From: Streptomyces sp. NBC_00236
GTDB lineage: Bacteria > Actinomycetota > Actinomycetes > Streptomycetales > Streptomycetaceae
DNA: 64,000 nucleotides
NCBI RefSeq assembly: GCF_036195045.1
Contig: NZ_CP108100.1
Location: forward strand, 8,246,001 to 8,310,000
Reading direction: 5' to 3'
The notes under the pieces are model-generated. The model did not search any database. It saw nothing but the letters and a program-made list of their open reading frames with translations, and was not told where the DNA came from. Shown here piece after piece: positions 1 to 9,241 of this stretch. Numbering within the stretch: position 1 is the stretch's first letter; every line of letters starts with the position of its first letter. A program made the position numbers and the translations under genes.

Positions 1-232
1 AGGTCACGAGAATCGCGGTGCGATCGGCCCAGGCCGACGACCGATTCGCGGCCGCCCTACGGTCAACGTCCCCGACCCGCAACAACCGGGTGGTGACCCG
101 CGCGCATCGTTTGTAGCTGCGGAGGGCGGAGGGCGGAGGGCGGAAGGCGGAGGCGAGCAGAGGCAGTGAGCCCTTCCTGCGGACAGGCGTCACTCACTCC
201 GATCGAGTACGGCCGGACCCGCAGGGGAAGGC

Positions 233-445
233 GTGCACTCGGTTGCTTCAGCCACGCGGTGCTCGTCCCTGCCCTGGTTGATCGGTGGCACCCGGCCTTC
301 TCGGCTCGCCTGCGACAACGACCTCTCGGTTTCCACCGCCTACCACTACCTCCACGAGGGGCTGACCTTCGGGCGGCCGGAGCACCGGGCCCTGCTCAGA
401 ACCACCTTCAAGGCAGTGCGCAGGAAGGTCAGCCTCACCATCTAG
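233..445 (+). pseudogene. Transposase fragment (HTH piece fused to C-terminal piece)
   Basis: The predicted peptide contains DNDLSVSTAYHYLHEGL, which resembles the helix-turn-helix of Streptomyces DDE transposases. It is followed directly by LLRTTFKAVRRKVSL, which resembles the C-terminal tail of the same kind of protein. The whole catalytic middle is missing, so this looks like an internally deleted remnant. Its 3' end overlaps the acetyltransferase stop region on the other strand. The IS family is not certain. Confidence 0.4.
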
Positions 446-1053
446 ACGACGTCGCGTCCGGCGGAGCGTGCGGTGAGGTCTTCGTCCGTGATGTCGCGGA
501 CCACTCGACACGGTGTTCCGAGTGCCACGGTCATCGGCGGAATGCTCCGGCTGACGACGCTGCCCGCGCCGATGACCGATCCATATCCGATGCGAACACC
601 GGGCAGGACCACAACGTTGCTGCCGATCCAGACCTTGTCCTCGATCACGATCGGCTCCGAGAAGCGACCGAAGTCAGCTCGGCGCGCGGGATGGACCGGA
701 TGTCCCGTCGTGGTCAGCGTCACGCTGGGAGCGATCATGACGCCGTCACCTATGCGGATCTCCACGTCATCGACGAACGTCAGGTTCACGTTTCCGAAGA
801 AGTCGTCGCCGATGTGAACGTTGCTGCCGAACCCGGCATGGAACGGAGGCAACAGCACGGTGCGTTCACCGACGGAGCCGAGGATCTCGACGAGCAGCTG
901 CCGGCGCCTCTCCGGCTTGCTCGGGGGCGTCAGGTTGTACTCGAAGACTTGCTCCGTGCGGCGCAGAGGGGCCTGAAAGGCTGCCTCCGACTCGGTGTAG
1001 ACGAACCCTTTGGCGATCCGGGCGAGCACTTCCTCGTTGTGCATGTCCGTCAC
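442..1053 (-). CDS. Sugar O-acetyltransferase (maltose/galactoside acetyltransferase type, left-handed beta helix)
   Basis: 203 residues, the usual size of LacA/Maa/NodL-type acetyltransferases, which move acetyl from acetyl-CoA to a sugar hydroxyl in the cytoplasm. Residues about 8-60 form the Mac-type N-terminal domain (YTESEAAFQAPLRRTEQVF). Residues about 75-185 carry hexapeptide repeats of the left-handed beta helix (IGDGVMIAPSV, IGSNVVVLPGV, IGYGSVIGAGSVV). The expected catalytic histidine is H118 in TTGHPVHP. The start is GTG with GGAG about 11 bases upstream. It stands alone on this strand, so the real acceptor sugar cannot be inferred. Family assignment is firm and the substrate is unknown. 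Confidence 0.92.
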   Translation of the reverse strand: MTDMHNEEVLARIAKGFVYTESEAAFQAPLRRTEQVFEYNLTPPSKPERRRQLLVEILGSVGERTVLLPPFHAGFGSNVHIGDDFFGNVNLTFVDDVEIRIGDGVMIAPSVTLTTTGHPVHPARRADFGRFSEPIVIEDKVWIGSNVVVLPGVRIGYGSVIGAGSVVSRSIPPMTVALGTPCRVVRDITDEDLTARSAGRDVV

Positions 1054-1378
1054 GGCGGAAAGCTCCGTTCATCCGATTCCCTGGGCACGCTTGACGTGCC
1101 CCTGACTGACCGTGTGCCAGATCCTATGTGCGGTACGCAGCCACCGTGCGGGTCTGCGGGACACGAGACGCGCCCGGTACCATCCACCGACCATCTTGGG
1201 CGCCGGGCCACCTCGCGCGAGAACGAATGCTCTTCCACCCCTCTGCCCCGGAATCCGTGCACAGCGCCGAACGCCTTGGCGAGCGTGCGCCGGGCTCCTC
1301 GTACAAGACTGAACCCAGCAACACCGCCTGGCTACTTGACCTGATCAGGACCGAGCCGCTGGTGCTGCGAGAGACCGC

Positions 1379-1519
1379 GTGCCCAGGACCGGTTGCGCGT
1401 TCATTGAGTTGTTCAGCTCGCCGGAGGTGGGCAGGCGCCCCATCTGGGTGGACCTCGACCGCGTGATGAGCGCGGAGCACGTTGCCTGCGACGTGCGCGA
1501 GGAGTCCCAGTCCCTGTAG
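1379..1519 (+). CDS. Possible 46-residue hypothetical peptide or gene remnant
   Basis: A GTG-initiated frame reads FIELFSSPEVGRRPIWVDLD and ends at TAG. Its amino-acid composition and codon bias look like real coding sequence, unlike the surrounding frames. I do not recognise it. It could be the 3' end of a decayed gene rather than a free-standing small gene, because the sequence just upstream gives no clear ribosome-binding site. Confidence 0.25.
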   Translation: MPRTGCAFIELFSSPEVGRRPIWVDLDRVMSAEHVACDVREESQSL

Positions 1520-1829
1520 TGATCGACCTCGGGCCAGCGATGAATCGAAACCACCGAGCTCAACCGTCGCGATGTGACGCGGAGCGGCGCAGCCCATTCC
1601 GTTCCGTCCGGCTGCGGGAGAGGCCGAACTCGGCCACCTGCTCCTGCCGTGGCAGGGACACGGCTGTGCCGCCGCGGCATGGGCAGCGGCGTTCGGCGGA
1701 ACGACGAAGTGCTCCCGGCGAGTCGGTGGTCCCACCCTCGACTCCGGAGCCGGTTCACCAGGCCGGCCACGTGATCCCCCGGGCGCCGTAGGGCGAGCGC
1801 GTGGACGGGGTCTTGGGGGAGCAGGATGC

Positions 1830-2405
1830 GTGCGAGCTGAAGCGGAGGGCGTATACCGGGAACTCCGGCTGGACAAGCTGCTGGCCGATGTCGGCACTCC
1901 GAGCATCGTAGGGACCGCGGCCCTGGGCCTGATGGTCCGTCGGGACCTGGATCTGGATCTGGATGGGGTGTGCGAGCGTCTGGATGATGCTGCCGTGGTG
2001 GCCGTCGCCGCGGTCGGTGCCCGGCTCGCGACCCAACCGCACGTCCGCCTTGTGACCTTCCGCAATGACTCCGGAGCGTGGAACCGGGAGCCGGACGTCT
2101 ACCCCGACCGCCCGTACCTCGGTGTGGAGTGCATATCGTCCGGGGCCACCTGGAACCTCGACATTTGGTTCCTCGACGAGCCCGAACGCCAGCCCTCGAC
2201 CGCCCGCCTGACCACCCTGCTCCCACGTCTGACGGACGAGAGCCGCGCGGCCATCATCGAAATCAAGCCCGCTTGGGCCGATCGTTCCGGGTACGGCACC
2301 ACTGTGAAGAGCTTCGACGTCTACCGCGCGGTTCTCGATGACGGCGTCCGAGATCCCGCACGGTTTGAGACCTGGGTCGGTCAACAGAAGAAGCTGCAGC
2401 CCTGA
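1830..2405 (+). CDS. Conserved hypothetical protein, nucleotidyltransferase-like N-terminus
   Basis: 191 residues beginning at GTG, with a GGGGGAGCAGG purine stretch just upstream. The segment GTAALGLMVRRDLDLDL (about residues 27-43) has the G-S/T-x-A-L-G...D-x-D layout of the nucleotidyltransferase fold, where acidic residues would bind metal. The rest has no motif I can name, although the codon bias is strongly coding throughout. No partner gene lies beside it, so an antitoxin-like or nucleotide-transfer role is only a possibility. It is followed by about 360 bases without a convincing gene. Confidence 0.7.
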   Translation: MRAEAEGVYRELRLDKLLADVGTPSIVGTAALGLMVRRDLDLDLDGVCERLDDAAVVAVAAVGARLATQPHVRLVTFRNDSGAWNREPDVYPDRPYLGVECISSGATWNLDIWFLDEPERQPSTARLTTLLPRLTDESRAAIIEIKPAWADRSGYGTTVKSFDVYRAVLDDGVRDPARFETWVGQQKKLQP

Positions 2406-2771
2406 GCAGGAACGCCATGTGATCGGCATGGTCAAGGACCGTCGCGCGCATGTGGTCAGGGTTGCCGGCCAGGAACGCTCAGAAGAGGCCGGGGGCGTAT
2501 GGGGTCCGCCCCTCGTGATTCTCAAGAGCCGTCGACTGTCGCTCCGTCCACAACTGCGACCCTTCCGTAGGGGTGCGGCAGTCTGCCCCGGAACTACTGC
2601 GGCAGCAGTCTGCCGCAGACCTCCTGCCTGTTCCGGCGACACCTTGCGTTCGTGGCGCGCTTCACCTCGTAGGAGATCCAGGCACTTCATGTGCCGCTTA
2701 CGACCCGTCGCATAACCTCGTGCGGGAAGACCGCACATGATGGTGCGTGATGCTGCTTCGAGGAGGCGAGG
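2406..2771. other. Intergenic stretch without a supported gene
   Basis: No frame here has convincing codon bias on either strand. The last bases (about 2758-2770, GAGGAGGCGAGG) are the ribosome-binding region of the downstream secreted EEP-family gene. I see no terminator or repeat of note. Confidence 0.5.
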
Positions 2772-3614
2772 GTGACCGGATCCGGCGCGCGGTGGCTCGC
2801 GGGCTTGCTGATCATGGCCTGCGTGCTGCTTGCCGGCCCCAGCGCGTCGAGCGATGCCTACAGCGCCAAGCCGTTGCCGGCCGACGCCCCCAAGAAGGCT
2901 GTGCCGAACCGCGTTATGACGTGGAACATCTGCAATCCCTGCAAGGGGAGCGACCAGAACATCGGCCGGGCGGCGGAGATCGCCACATACGCGCCTCAGG
3001 TCATCGGCCTGCAGGAAGCGTGCGTGGGCGATGTCGAGAGGATCAGGGACCATCTGCGGTATCAGTACGGGCTGGTCTACCACGTCGAGTACGGATCGGT
3101 TCTGCAGAGTTGGAGCCGCTGCGGGGGAGTGCCGTGGAGCCCGGGGGGCTTTGGCCAGGCAATCCTCTCTGCCGCTCCGATGACCGACCACGTGAACGTG
3201 GAGTACCCCGATGGCGGTTCCGAGGACCGCGGGTACATGGCCGTCACGACCCTCGTGGACGGCCGGCCCGCCCGGGTCTTCAACACGCACCTGGCCCAGC
3301 GGCGTCAGGAATCAGTCCGCGCGAAGCAGACCGGCGTACTGGCGAAGGCGATCGCCCGTCATGACCGCACGATCGTTCTGGGTGACTTCAACGCGGTGCC
3401 GGATGCCGCAGAACTCAGCGGAATGTGGAGCCTGGCCGAGGACGCGGACTCCGATTGCGGTCCGTCGGCAACCGGAGTGTGCGAGCCGACCACGGATTGG
3501 CGCAGCAAGTTCGACTACGTCTTTCTGCGCGGTTTCGTTCCGCTCAAGCAAGGTGTGCATCTCACTCCGTACTCCGACCATGATCTGGTGCAGGCCGATC
3601 TGAGGCGGACCTAA
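2772..3614 (+). CDS. Secreted endonuclease/exonuclease/phosphatase-family hydrolase
   Basis: 280 residues from a GTG start preceded by GAGGAGGCGAGG. Residues 1-26 form a signal peptide (short basic start, hydrophobic WLAGLLIMACVLLAGPSA), so the enzyme is probably exported. The EEP fold is clear: N52 in MTWNICN, E82 in LQEACV, H173 in FNTHLA, D205 and N207 in LGDFNAVPD, and D269-H270 in SDHD, all in the order of metal-dependent phosphoesterases of the DNase I/sphingomyelinase superfamily. Whether it cuts nucleic acid, a phospholipid or another phosphoester cannot be told from sequence. Its TAA stop is formed at the edge of a MITE-like palindrome. Confidence 0.9.
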   Translation: MTGSGARWLAGLLIMACVLLAGPSASSDAYSAKPLPADAPKKAVPNRVMTWNICNPCKGSDQNIGRAAEIATYAPQVIGLQEACVGDVERIRDHLRYQYGLVYHVEYGSVLQSWSRCGGVPWSPGGFGQAILSAAPMTDHVNVEYPDGGSEDRGYMAVTTLVDGRPARVFNTHLAQRRQESVRAKQTGVLAKAIARHDRTIVLGDFNAVPDAAELSGMWSLAEDADSDCGPSATGVCEPTTDWRSKFDYVFLRGFVPLKQGVHLTPYSDHDLVQADLRRT

Positions 3615-3776
3615 GGGCTGTCCCGCAATTCCTGGTGGATCAGCGCGCGGCGTCAGATGCGGTGCATCGCAAGGCGGAGAGGCGCCCGCATACTGGATGT
3701 ATTCGGGCGTTTCGACAACGCGGCGAGGTGGCGTAGCTGGCGTCGCGCGCCCGCCAGGAATTGCGGGACAGCCCTT
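3613..3776. mobile_element. MITE-like palindromic element with TA flanks
   Basis: Perfect 22-24 bp terminal inverted repeats begin AGGGCTGTCCCGCAATTCC near 3614 and end with the complement near 3776. Both ends are flanked by TA, as in a TA target duplication. The interior (about 115 bases) has no coding frame and is partly self-complementary. GGGCTGTCCCG-type ends are common in Streptomyces IS5-like elements, so a transposase supplied in trans is likely (inference). The RNA could also act as a bidirectional terminator after the EEP gene. Confidence 0.65.
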
Positions 3777-4261
3777 AGCGAGGTTCGGCGCTGTCGCCGC
3801 GTCCCGTGGGCGCTCCACGGGGAGAGAGAGCGAGCACCCATCTCATCGGACGGGCCAGTATGGGCGCGCAGTCACATGTGGTGTGACTGACGCTCCACCT
3901 GGGCTGCCCTGGGGGGGAAGGGGAGATCGGAGTGCAGGCGGAGTCGGTCCGGGAGAGGGGACGTGCTGCCGCCCCAAGTCCAACGGCTGATCGACCGAGG
4001 AATCCGGGCCGAACCCGAGCAGGGACGCTGCAGACACCCTCGGTCCGAACCGCCCGAGGCACGGCCTGACCTTGCCTCGTTCTTTGAGGGGGCATCCCTG
4101 CGCAAGGTCAGGCGCACGGTTCGAAATCCGCGGCCCGGCCGCCCTGCAAGGCGTGGGCAGGCTGACGGCCACCGCCGAGGCGTTGAGCGGGCCCACATCA
4201 GGTGGGTACCGTCCCCCAGGACCGGCTGACACGCGGCATCGAGCATCAGCAAACTGGGCGT
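3777..4261. other. Intergenic stretch without a supported gene
   Basis: Several open frames cross this GC-rich stretch, but none has a recognisable product or steady codon bias. A tRNA-like T-loop word near 4120 does not extend into a cloverleaf. Nothing else can be supported. Confidence 0.45.
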
Positions 4262-4522
4262 ATGCGATACGAGGAGAGGGCGAAGCTCACCGCGGCGAGA
4301 GTTCTGGTCCCCGTGACCCTCCTTGCTGCCTCACCGGTGCTGCTGTTGGCCGGAGCGCCGGTCCGCCGCCAATATCTCCGCTACGTCTACCGGGATGGCG
4401 CCCCATTGATCCTCGAGAAGGAACAGGGCCGAGTCAGTGTCCACTGGTTCGTGGTCACCAACCCTCTTCTTGGATGGTTCTGCCGGCCCACAGAGTCACT
4501 CGCTCGCCTCATCTCGCGCTGA
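4262..4522 (+). CDS. Small membrane-associated hypothetical protein
   Basis: 86 residues if translation starts at the ATG of MRYEERAKLT. An in-frame upstream GTG would add 20 residues but has poorer composition. One hydrophobic segment (VLVPVTLLAASPVLLLAGA, about residues 14-32) suggests a single membrane anchor, with a basic, aromatic C-terminal part that would face the cytoplasm. No family is recognised. No neighbour on the same strand suggests a function. Confidence 0.45.
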   Translation: MRYEERAKLTAARVLVPVTLLAASPVLLLAGAPVRRQYLRYVYRDGAPLILEKEQGRVSVHWFVVTNPLLGWFCRPTESLARLISR

Positions 4523-4868
4523 GTGGCTGTTGTCGTTCCGAACTTGAGGAGTGCTGGTCGAACGGGAGTCACCTGAACTCCCGACCCGACCGGTCTTCCC
4601 CCGCCGTCGTGACCTCCGCGTCCATCACATCGAGCGGCAGCATGACCGCGCACACTGGGGGGCGTCACGTCGCCGAGGTGCCTGGCCACACGGCGAGACC
4701 AGAGAACCCACAGGCACGACGCCTGGCGTACCGTCACCACCGTCGTCCTCGCAGCAGTGCGCAGCTTGTCACCCGAGCGGTGGGAGGCGAGGACGTCCGC
4801 AATGGCCAACCGGCGGCGACTGTGAAAAACGCTGTCCGGTCACCGGAGCACGGTGATAGACATCCGGC
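4523..4868. other. Intergenic stretch without a supported gene
   Basis: No frame in this stretch has convincing coding character. It contains the promoter region of the MDMPI-type gene but no clear -35/-10 pair or hairpin that I can point to. Confidence 0.4.
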
Positions 4869-5669
4869 GTGGAAAAGAATCTTGAGTTCCCCGACCTGTT
4901 GCGACTGATCGATGAACGGTCGACCGCCTTCCGCGCCGTGGTCGCTGCCGCGCCCGGTCTCGACGCACAGGTGCCGACCTGCCCTGGGTGGACGCTGTTC
5001 GATCTGGTGAAGCATCTGGGTGGGGGAGACCGTTTCTGGGCCGCCATCGTCGGCGCGGGGCCCGCCGACGCGCCCCCGGCAGAGGCCGTCGCCGCGCGCG
5101 CCGCTCTGGAAGTGCCGCAGGAGCGTGAGGCCCTGCTGGCCTGGCTGGACTCGTCGACGCAGCTTCTGCTGGACGCCCTGCGCGCGGCGGGACCGGAGAG
5201 CGGTTGCTGGACGTGGTGGCCCGCGTCGCAGTCACCGCAGACCGCCGGCGGGACCGCCCGGCACCGGGTCCAGGAGACCGCGGTGCATACCTACGACGCC
5301 CAGCTCGCCGGGGGCACCCCGCAGCCGCTGCCGGTCGAACCGGCACTCGACGGTGTGGAGGAGTTCCTGTTCACCGTCTGCGCAACGCCGAGTGCCTGGC
5401 CGCACACGCCCACGGCCTTCGACTTCCACGCCGCCGAGGGCCGCTCCTGGCGCCTCACCGTCGACGGCGACGGCGCACGCACCACCCGCATCCCCGAGCC
5501 CACCGCCGCGACCGGCGAGGACTCGGACGCAGCCGGCGCCTGCGTCCACGGAACGGCCAGTGAGCTGGTCCTCTACCTGTACGACCGGATCCAGGCCGAC
5601 TCCTTGCACGTTGACGGAGACGCAGGGTTGCTCGACCTGCTCCGCGCCTGGGAGCCGGAGGAGAAGTAG
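4869..5669 (+). CDS. Maleylpyruvate isomerase family mycothiol-dependent enzyme
   Basis: 266 residues from GTG. It has the two-part layout of actinobacterial MDMPI proteins: a DinB-like four-helix metal-binding domain (residues about 10-150) and a C-terminal MDMPI_C domain (about 165-258). The metal triad of the family is present as H49 in DLVKHLGG plus E136 and H140 in RVQETAVHTYDAQ. Enzymes of this family use the thiol mycothiol in isomerisation or conjugation reactions in the cytoplasm. The true substrate is not predictable, because the family is large and the gene is not in an aromatic-degradation cluster. Length and motifs suggest a functional protein. Confidence 0.9.
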   Translation: MEKNLEFPDLLRLIDERSTAFRAVVAAAPGLDAQVPTCPGWTLFDLVKHLGGGDRFWAAIVGAGPADAPPAEAVAARAALEVPQEREALLAWLDSSTQLLLDALRAAGPESGCWTWWPASQSPQTAGGTARHRVQETAVHTYDAQLAGGTPQPLPVEPALDGVEEFLFTVCATPSAWPHTPTAFDFHAAEGRSWRLTVDGDGARTTRIPEPTAATGEDSDAAGACVHGTASELVLYLYDRIQADSLHVDGDAGLLDLLRAWEPEEK

Positions 5670-5769
5670 TACGTAGCGGGGGCGGTTGTGCCGCGCCTCG
5701 AGCCGGTAAGCAGCTGTTGTCGTTCCCGGCACTGCCCGGTCGTCCGGCGGCCGCCGCGTCGGCTGAATC

Positions 5770-5946
5770 GCCCCCCGGTGCGGACAGCACCGCACCCACA
5801 CACGCACGGGCAATTGTCCACTCCAGCCACCCCTGCTCGGCCGCCGTGAGCTCGGCCTGGATACGGTCGGCTTCCTCGCGCAGCCCGTCCACACGACGAC
5901 GGGCGGCAAGCTCCTGCTCTTCCAGCAGTCCGACAACCGACGGCAT
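5770..5946 (-). pseudogene. N-terminal fragment of a coiled-coil/HTH accessory protein
   Basis: The first ~60 codons read MPSVVGLLEEQELAARRRV... and continue as a basic/acidic coiled-coil. This is a start seen in small Streptomyces proteins of unknown role, often next to insertion sequences. After about ERACVGAVLSAPGG the frame loses coding character and runs antisense to the MDMPI-type gene, so only the 5' part survives. Assignment is by resemblance only. Confidence 0.35.
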
Positions 5947-6103
5947 CCGCGACCTCTACGAGAGCGACGAAACGACGATCCATCACTCCCACACAAGCAC
6001 CACCCCTACCCCTGACCAGCGGAAACGCAGTCACCAGACTCGGAAAGACAACAGCCTCCGAGGCTGGATGACAGTCTGGCTGTCGCGTCACAGGCCAGGC
6101 CGG

Positions 6104-7153
6104 TCATCCGCCACAGTGTGGGGACGGGACGATGTCCGAACAGGGTGCCGATGCCAGGCCTCGGCCATCGGGGGGACGACCCTGCTGCGGGATCTCGCAA
6201 AAGGGAGGCGCGGTGAACCGCTGATGGTGGGGTCGCGCCGGACGATGCGTCCGTCCACGCTTACAGCCCGGCCTCGGCGAGCAAGGATTCCGCCTCCGTG
6301 AGCGATTCGGCGGGGCTGGTGCTGGTGGGGGACAAGTGTGGGTGCCGAGACCGAACGACAGACTCCACTCCGTAAGAGGACCGCTGGGCTCCATGGCGGC
6401 CACAAGGCGTTCACGCAATGCCGGAGGGGTGTCCCCCCGGGCCGCGATTGAGTTCCTGACGAAGGTGTCCCCGTCTTCCGCCAGCAGATCGCGCAGACCG
6501 GGTGGAAGGTCCGGATGTACGGCGACGGCTGTACGGACATCTGAGTCAGGGTCGGCCGCCAGCTCAGGGGTCGGCACGGCGTACGCGACCGCGGCAGCAC
6601 GGGTGGCTGGATCTGCCAGCAGTCCGGGCAGGAGGTCTGCCGGAGGAGCGCCTGCCTGAACACTGCTGATGCGGATCCCCGCGTCGGCATCCGTCAGCAA
6701 CATCCTGCGGACGTCGTCCGGGGCATCGCGCCAGCGCTGGATCACCGACGACCGCACACTGGTCTCCGAGTCCGAGGCCAGGCAGGCGAGCAGCTCCGTC
6801 GGCAGGTGCTCGTTCATCGCAAGGAACGACCGCACGGAAGGGTCCGGGTCAGCCGCCAGGCGGGCCAGCAGTCCCAGCGGCTCGTCCCTGACGCTTGCCG
6901 CGACCGCGCACCGAACGGCCGGCTCCGGATGTTCCGCAAAGCGAGCTCTGATCGGGGCGGGCACGGAAGAATTCGCGGCGAGAGTCCGCACGGAGCCGAG
7001 CTCGATGATCTCCGCGATCAGCTCATCAGTCAGATCCCGACGCAGTAGTGCTGCCGAGTGCCGAGCGCTCGGGTGTTGGAGTAGGCGCCGCACCAGGTCA
7101 TGGGGCAGGTCATCTTGGGTTGCTAGAGCACTGAGTTCAGCATCCAAGTCCAT
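6104..7153 (-). CDS. HEAT/variant leucine-rich (LRV-like) repeat protein, frameshifted C-terminus
   Basis: The start is placed at ATG of MDLDAELSALATQ; the open frame extends 25 poorer codons upstream. Residues about 15-270 consist of tandem ~24-residue helical repeats built on patterns such as ARFAEHPEPAVRCAVA, LAADPDPSVRSFLA and DPDSDVRTAVA, typical of alpha-solenoid scaffolds. The natural end appears to lie in another frame: after THTCPPPAPAP a one-base shift reads AESLTEAESLLAEAGL and stops at 6261. As written, the protein therefore carries about 50 extra basic, non-homologous residues. A single-base indel near 6300-6340 is the likely cause. The binding partner is unknown. Confidence 0.65.
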   Translation of the reverse strand: MDLDAELSALATQDDLPHDLVRRLLQHPSARHSAALLRRDLTDELIAEIIELGSVRTLAANSSVPAPIRARFAEHPEPAVRCAVAASVRDEPLGLLARLAADPDPSVRSFLAMNEHLPTELLACLASDSETSVRSSVIQRWRDAPDDVRRMLLTDADAGIRISSVQAGAPPADLLPGLLADPATRAAAVAYAVPTPELAADPDSDVRTAVAVHPDLPPGLRDLLAEDGDTFVRNSIAARGDTPPALRERLVAAMEPSGPLTEWSLSFGLGTHTCPPPAPAPPNRSRRRNPCSPRPGCKRGRTHRPARPHHQRFTAPPFCEIPQQGRPPDGRGLASAPCSDIVPSPHCGG

Positions 7154-7220
7154 GGAACGCAGGGTATGCCGTGAGCCCGGAGGCCTGCGCCGTGTATCGA
7201 AAGTGGATCTTGAGTCGTGA

Positions 7221-7800
7221 ATGATCAAGGTTCATGGGGCGGGGAGATCGTGTGGCACCCGAGCGTCGACTCCACCGTCTGCCGCGCCCATCAGTTTGCT
7301 CTCGACAGAGTCCCGACCGGTGCGAACCGCCACGACTCGCGACTGCTGTTCCCGTTCCGATTTCCTGAAGGATCTCGGCCGGCGGCCGGACGAGCTCACG
7401 GTGGCCCTCGACGCCGGCTACGGCTCCGCACCGTCCCAATCCCTCGTTCTGGATCGCAACGGGGTGCGACAACCGGTCCGCACCGGCTCGAACGGGTGCC
7501 TCATCCGGAGGAGATTGAGCGCGGAGCCGTCTCCAACCTCCGATCCGGTGGCCGTAAGAGGGGACTGCCGCGTTCATCTCGCGGAGCTGCCGCCGGGTGC
7601 CGAGGACCGGATGGGTCTCATCGTGACCACCACGACAAGGCCGGGCTCTGTGGGCGGTATCCCTGCCGGACGAGGCATTTGCGGTGGGGCGGCCATGGAA
7701 CGCCGTCCGTCTCACGGCTGCTCGCCAACTGGACAACCAGGGTGCACAGGGAGACCGACCTCGAGAAGAGGGTCTTAACCAACCCGCCGTCGCGGAAACA
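7221..7800 (+). pseudogene. Scrambled transposase remnants
   Basis: Two frames carry transposase-like words: VDSTVCRAHQ and GANRHDSRLL, which resemble the catalytic core of IS5-type proteins, followed by LKDLGRRPDELTVALDAGYG. They are out of register and separated by non-coding sequence. No ends or target duplication can be found. This is best read as an old, rearranged IS remnant. Confidence 0.3.
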
Positions 7801-7861
7801 CGTATCGTCATGCGCGGCCTACAGGTCTCTGCGGTGATTCCAGAGCGTGGCAACGTCGCGA

Positions 7862-8914
7862 TCACGGTTCCTGGGCTTGCCGCGCGGCGTCAGTCCCCGG
7901 GCCGGGGAGCTGCCAGTCGAAGGGCATCAGATCCCGCTCCCAGCCGGGTGAACCGAACAGGGCGCCGGCGGCCACGGGCGCGCGCAGGAGACAGCGGTGG
8001 CGCAACAGCTCGCGCCGCTCACCGGGCGTCAGAAGTCTTTCCTCGCGGCTGAGATTGTTCGGGTGGTCGGGGTGCAGGTCCGCGTCGCCGTCGATCGGGC
8101 GATACCCCGCGACGTTGAGCCGATCGCCGGCCGGGGTTCGGTAGTCGAGACGGAAGTCGGTGCGCCACTGGGAATTGCTGCCCCAACCCTGGGACAGGTC
8201 GACCGTGGGCCGGTGGCGGCGCAGGAAGGCCCAGTACAGCGGAGAGCGGTCCGCGACACCGCGTTGGGCGTGTTCGACGCCGGCACGGATGCGTACGCTG
8301 GCCCGATTGAACAGCAGCCCGCCCAGCGTCAGGCCGGTCCGGACGACCTCGATGATCTCGATCGGCGCGTACGGGTCATCGGCCTGCTCGACGTCGACGA
8401 TCTCGTGAAGGAACGGGTCAAATGCGTCGCCGTCCTCGAACCATGTCATGCCGAGAGAGGCGAACACGCTGAGATACTGGCGCTCCGAGAGCAAGGGCTG
8501 CGAATCCGGGGAGCCGGGCTCCTCGAAGGCAGACTGGATGGTGAGCAGCAGTCGGTCGCTGACCCGGTGCAGAGCGTAGAGCTCCCACATGAGCTCCCGG
8601 CCGTCCGGCTCTGATTCCTTCTCGGCCCACCACGAGCTGTCTTCGGCCGCCGTGGCCAGCCAGGAGCGGTAGCCGTCCTGGGCCCGATCAAGCCACGGTG
8701 TGACGATCGTTCTGTAGGACTCTTCTCTGTCGTACCGTGTCAGAGCTTCGTACAGTTCGCGCGCACCCCCCCGTATGGCATGCCAGGAGCCTACGGAAGG
8801 CGCCGGGGGCGCCTGGCAGCACGTCCCGCTGGGAATGCGGGCTGTCCAGGATCTGAGGGAGAGAGGGAAGGGGAGGCGAGTCGAATGCCTCAGCTGCGGG
8901 GGGAAGGTAGCCAT
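7862..8914 (-). CDS. Hypothetical protein with uncertain start (poly-G tract at 5' end)
   Basis: The frame from GARELYEALTRYDREESY onward (about 300 residues) has good coding character but no domain I recognise. It is rich in aromatic and acidic residues, with no signal peptide or membrane segment. The only in-frame ATG (8914) is preceded and followed by about 45 codons of non-coding-like sequence. A better-placed ATG (8781, reading MPY) sits just before a run of seven G (C on the plus strand, 8766-8772) and is one base out of frame. An eighth G would put it in frame, so the run may be an indel or a slippage site. Some 950 bases of flanking DNA upstream are IS or regulator remnants. Confidence 0.55.
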   Translation of the reverse strand: MATFPPQLRHSTRLPFPLSLRSWTARIPSGTCCQAPPAPSVGSWHAIRGGARELYEALTRYDREESYRTIVTPWLDRAQDGYRSWLATAAEDSSWWAEKESEPDGRELMWELYALHRVSDRLLLTIQSAFEEPGSPDSQPLLSERQYLSVFASLGMTWFEDGDAFDPFLHEIVDVEQADDPYAPIEIIEVVRTGLTLGGLLFNRASVRIRAGVEHAQRGVADRSPLYWAFLRRHRPTVDLSQGWGSNSQWRTDFRLDYRTPAGDRLNVAGYRPIDGDADLHPDHPNNLSREERLLTPGERRELLRHRCLLRAPVAAGALFGSPGWERDLMPFDWQLPGPGTDAARQAQEP

Positions 8915-9241
8915 CGTGAGCTCTTCGGAGGCTCGTTGGGCGCGTAGGCCCCTCCTCGGCGCTGTTGCGGAGGCAGGGGCAGAGCCTCTGCCGGTCGGAA
9001 GGGCCGCCCGTATGTCCCAGCCCGCGCGGTCCGTAGAACCCGCCACGCTTGGCTGCGGAGAGGTGACGGCGTACAGGTCGGGTGGTGGCTCGGTCTGGGC
9101 CGTCCCGATGAGGATGTCACGGGTGGACAAGGTCCGGATTATGCGGCAAAAGGGGTGCGCAACCGAAGTAGACGCCGCTTGGTGATCGACCGGACCGGAC
9201 CGGCGGAATTCCCCCGCCGCTGGGAGCCGCTGCAACCCGAA
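8915..9241. other. Stretch without a supported gene
   Basis: Open frames on both strands here lack coding character. It separates the hypothetical minus-strand gene from the broken HTH regulator. Confidence 0.35.

Noticed and set aside
166..1344. 392-codon open frame on the plus strand
   Set aside because: It runs antisense to the acetyltransferase gene and has poor composition; it exists because of GC bias. Only the short transposase-like part (233-445, another frame) is supported.
1755..3290. 511-codon minus-strand frame over the EEP-family gene
   Set aside because: The opposite strand has clear EEP catalytic motifs and a signal peptide; the antisense frame has no motif.
4110..4140. tRNA-like word GGTTCGAAAT
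   Set aside because: The T-loop has an extra base and no acceptor, D or anticodon stems can be folded around it.
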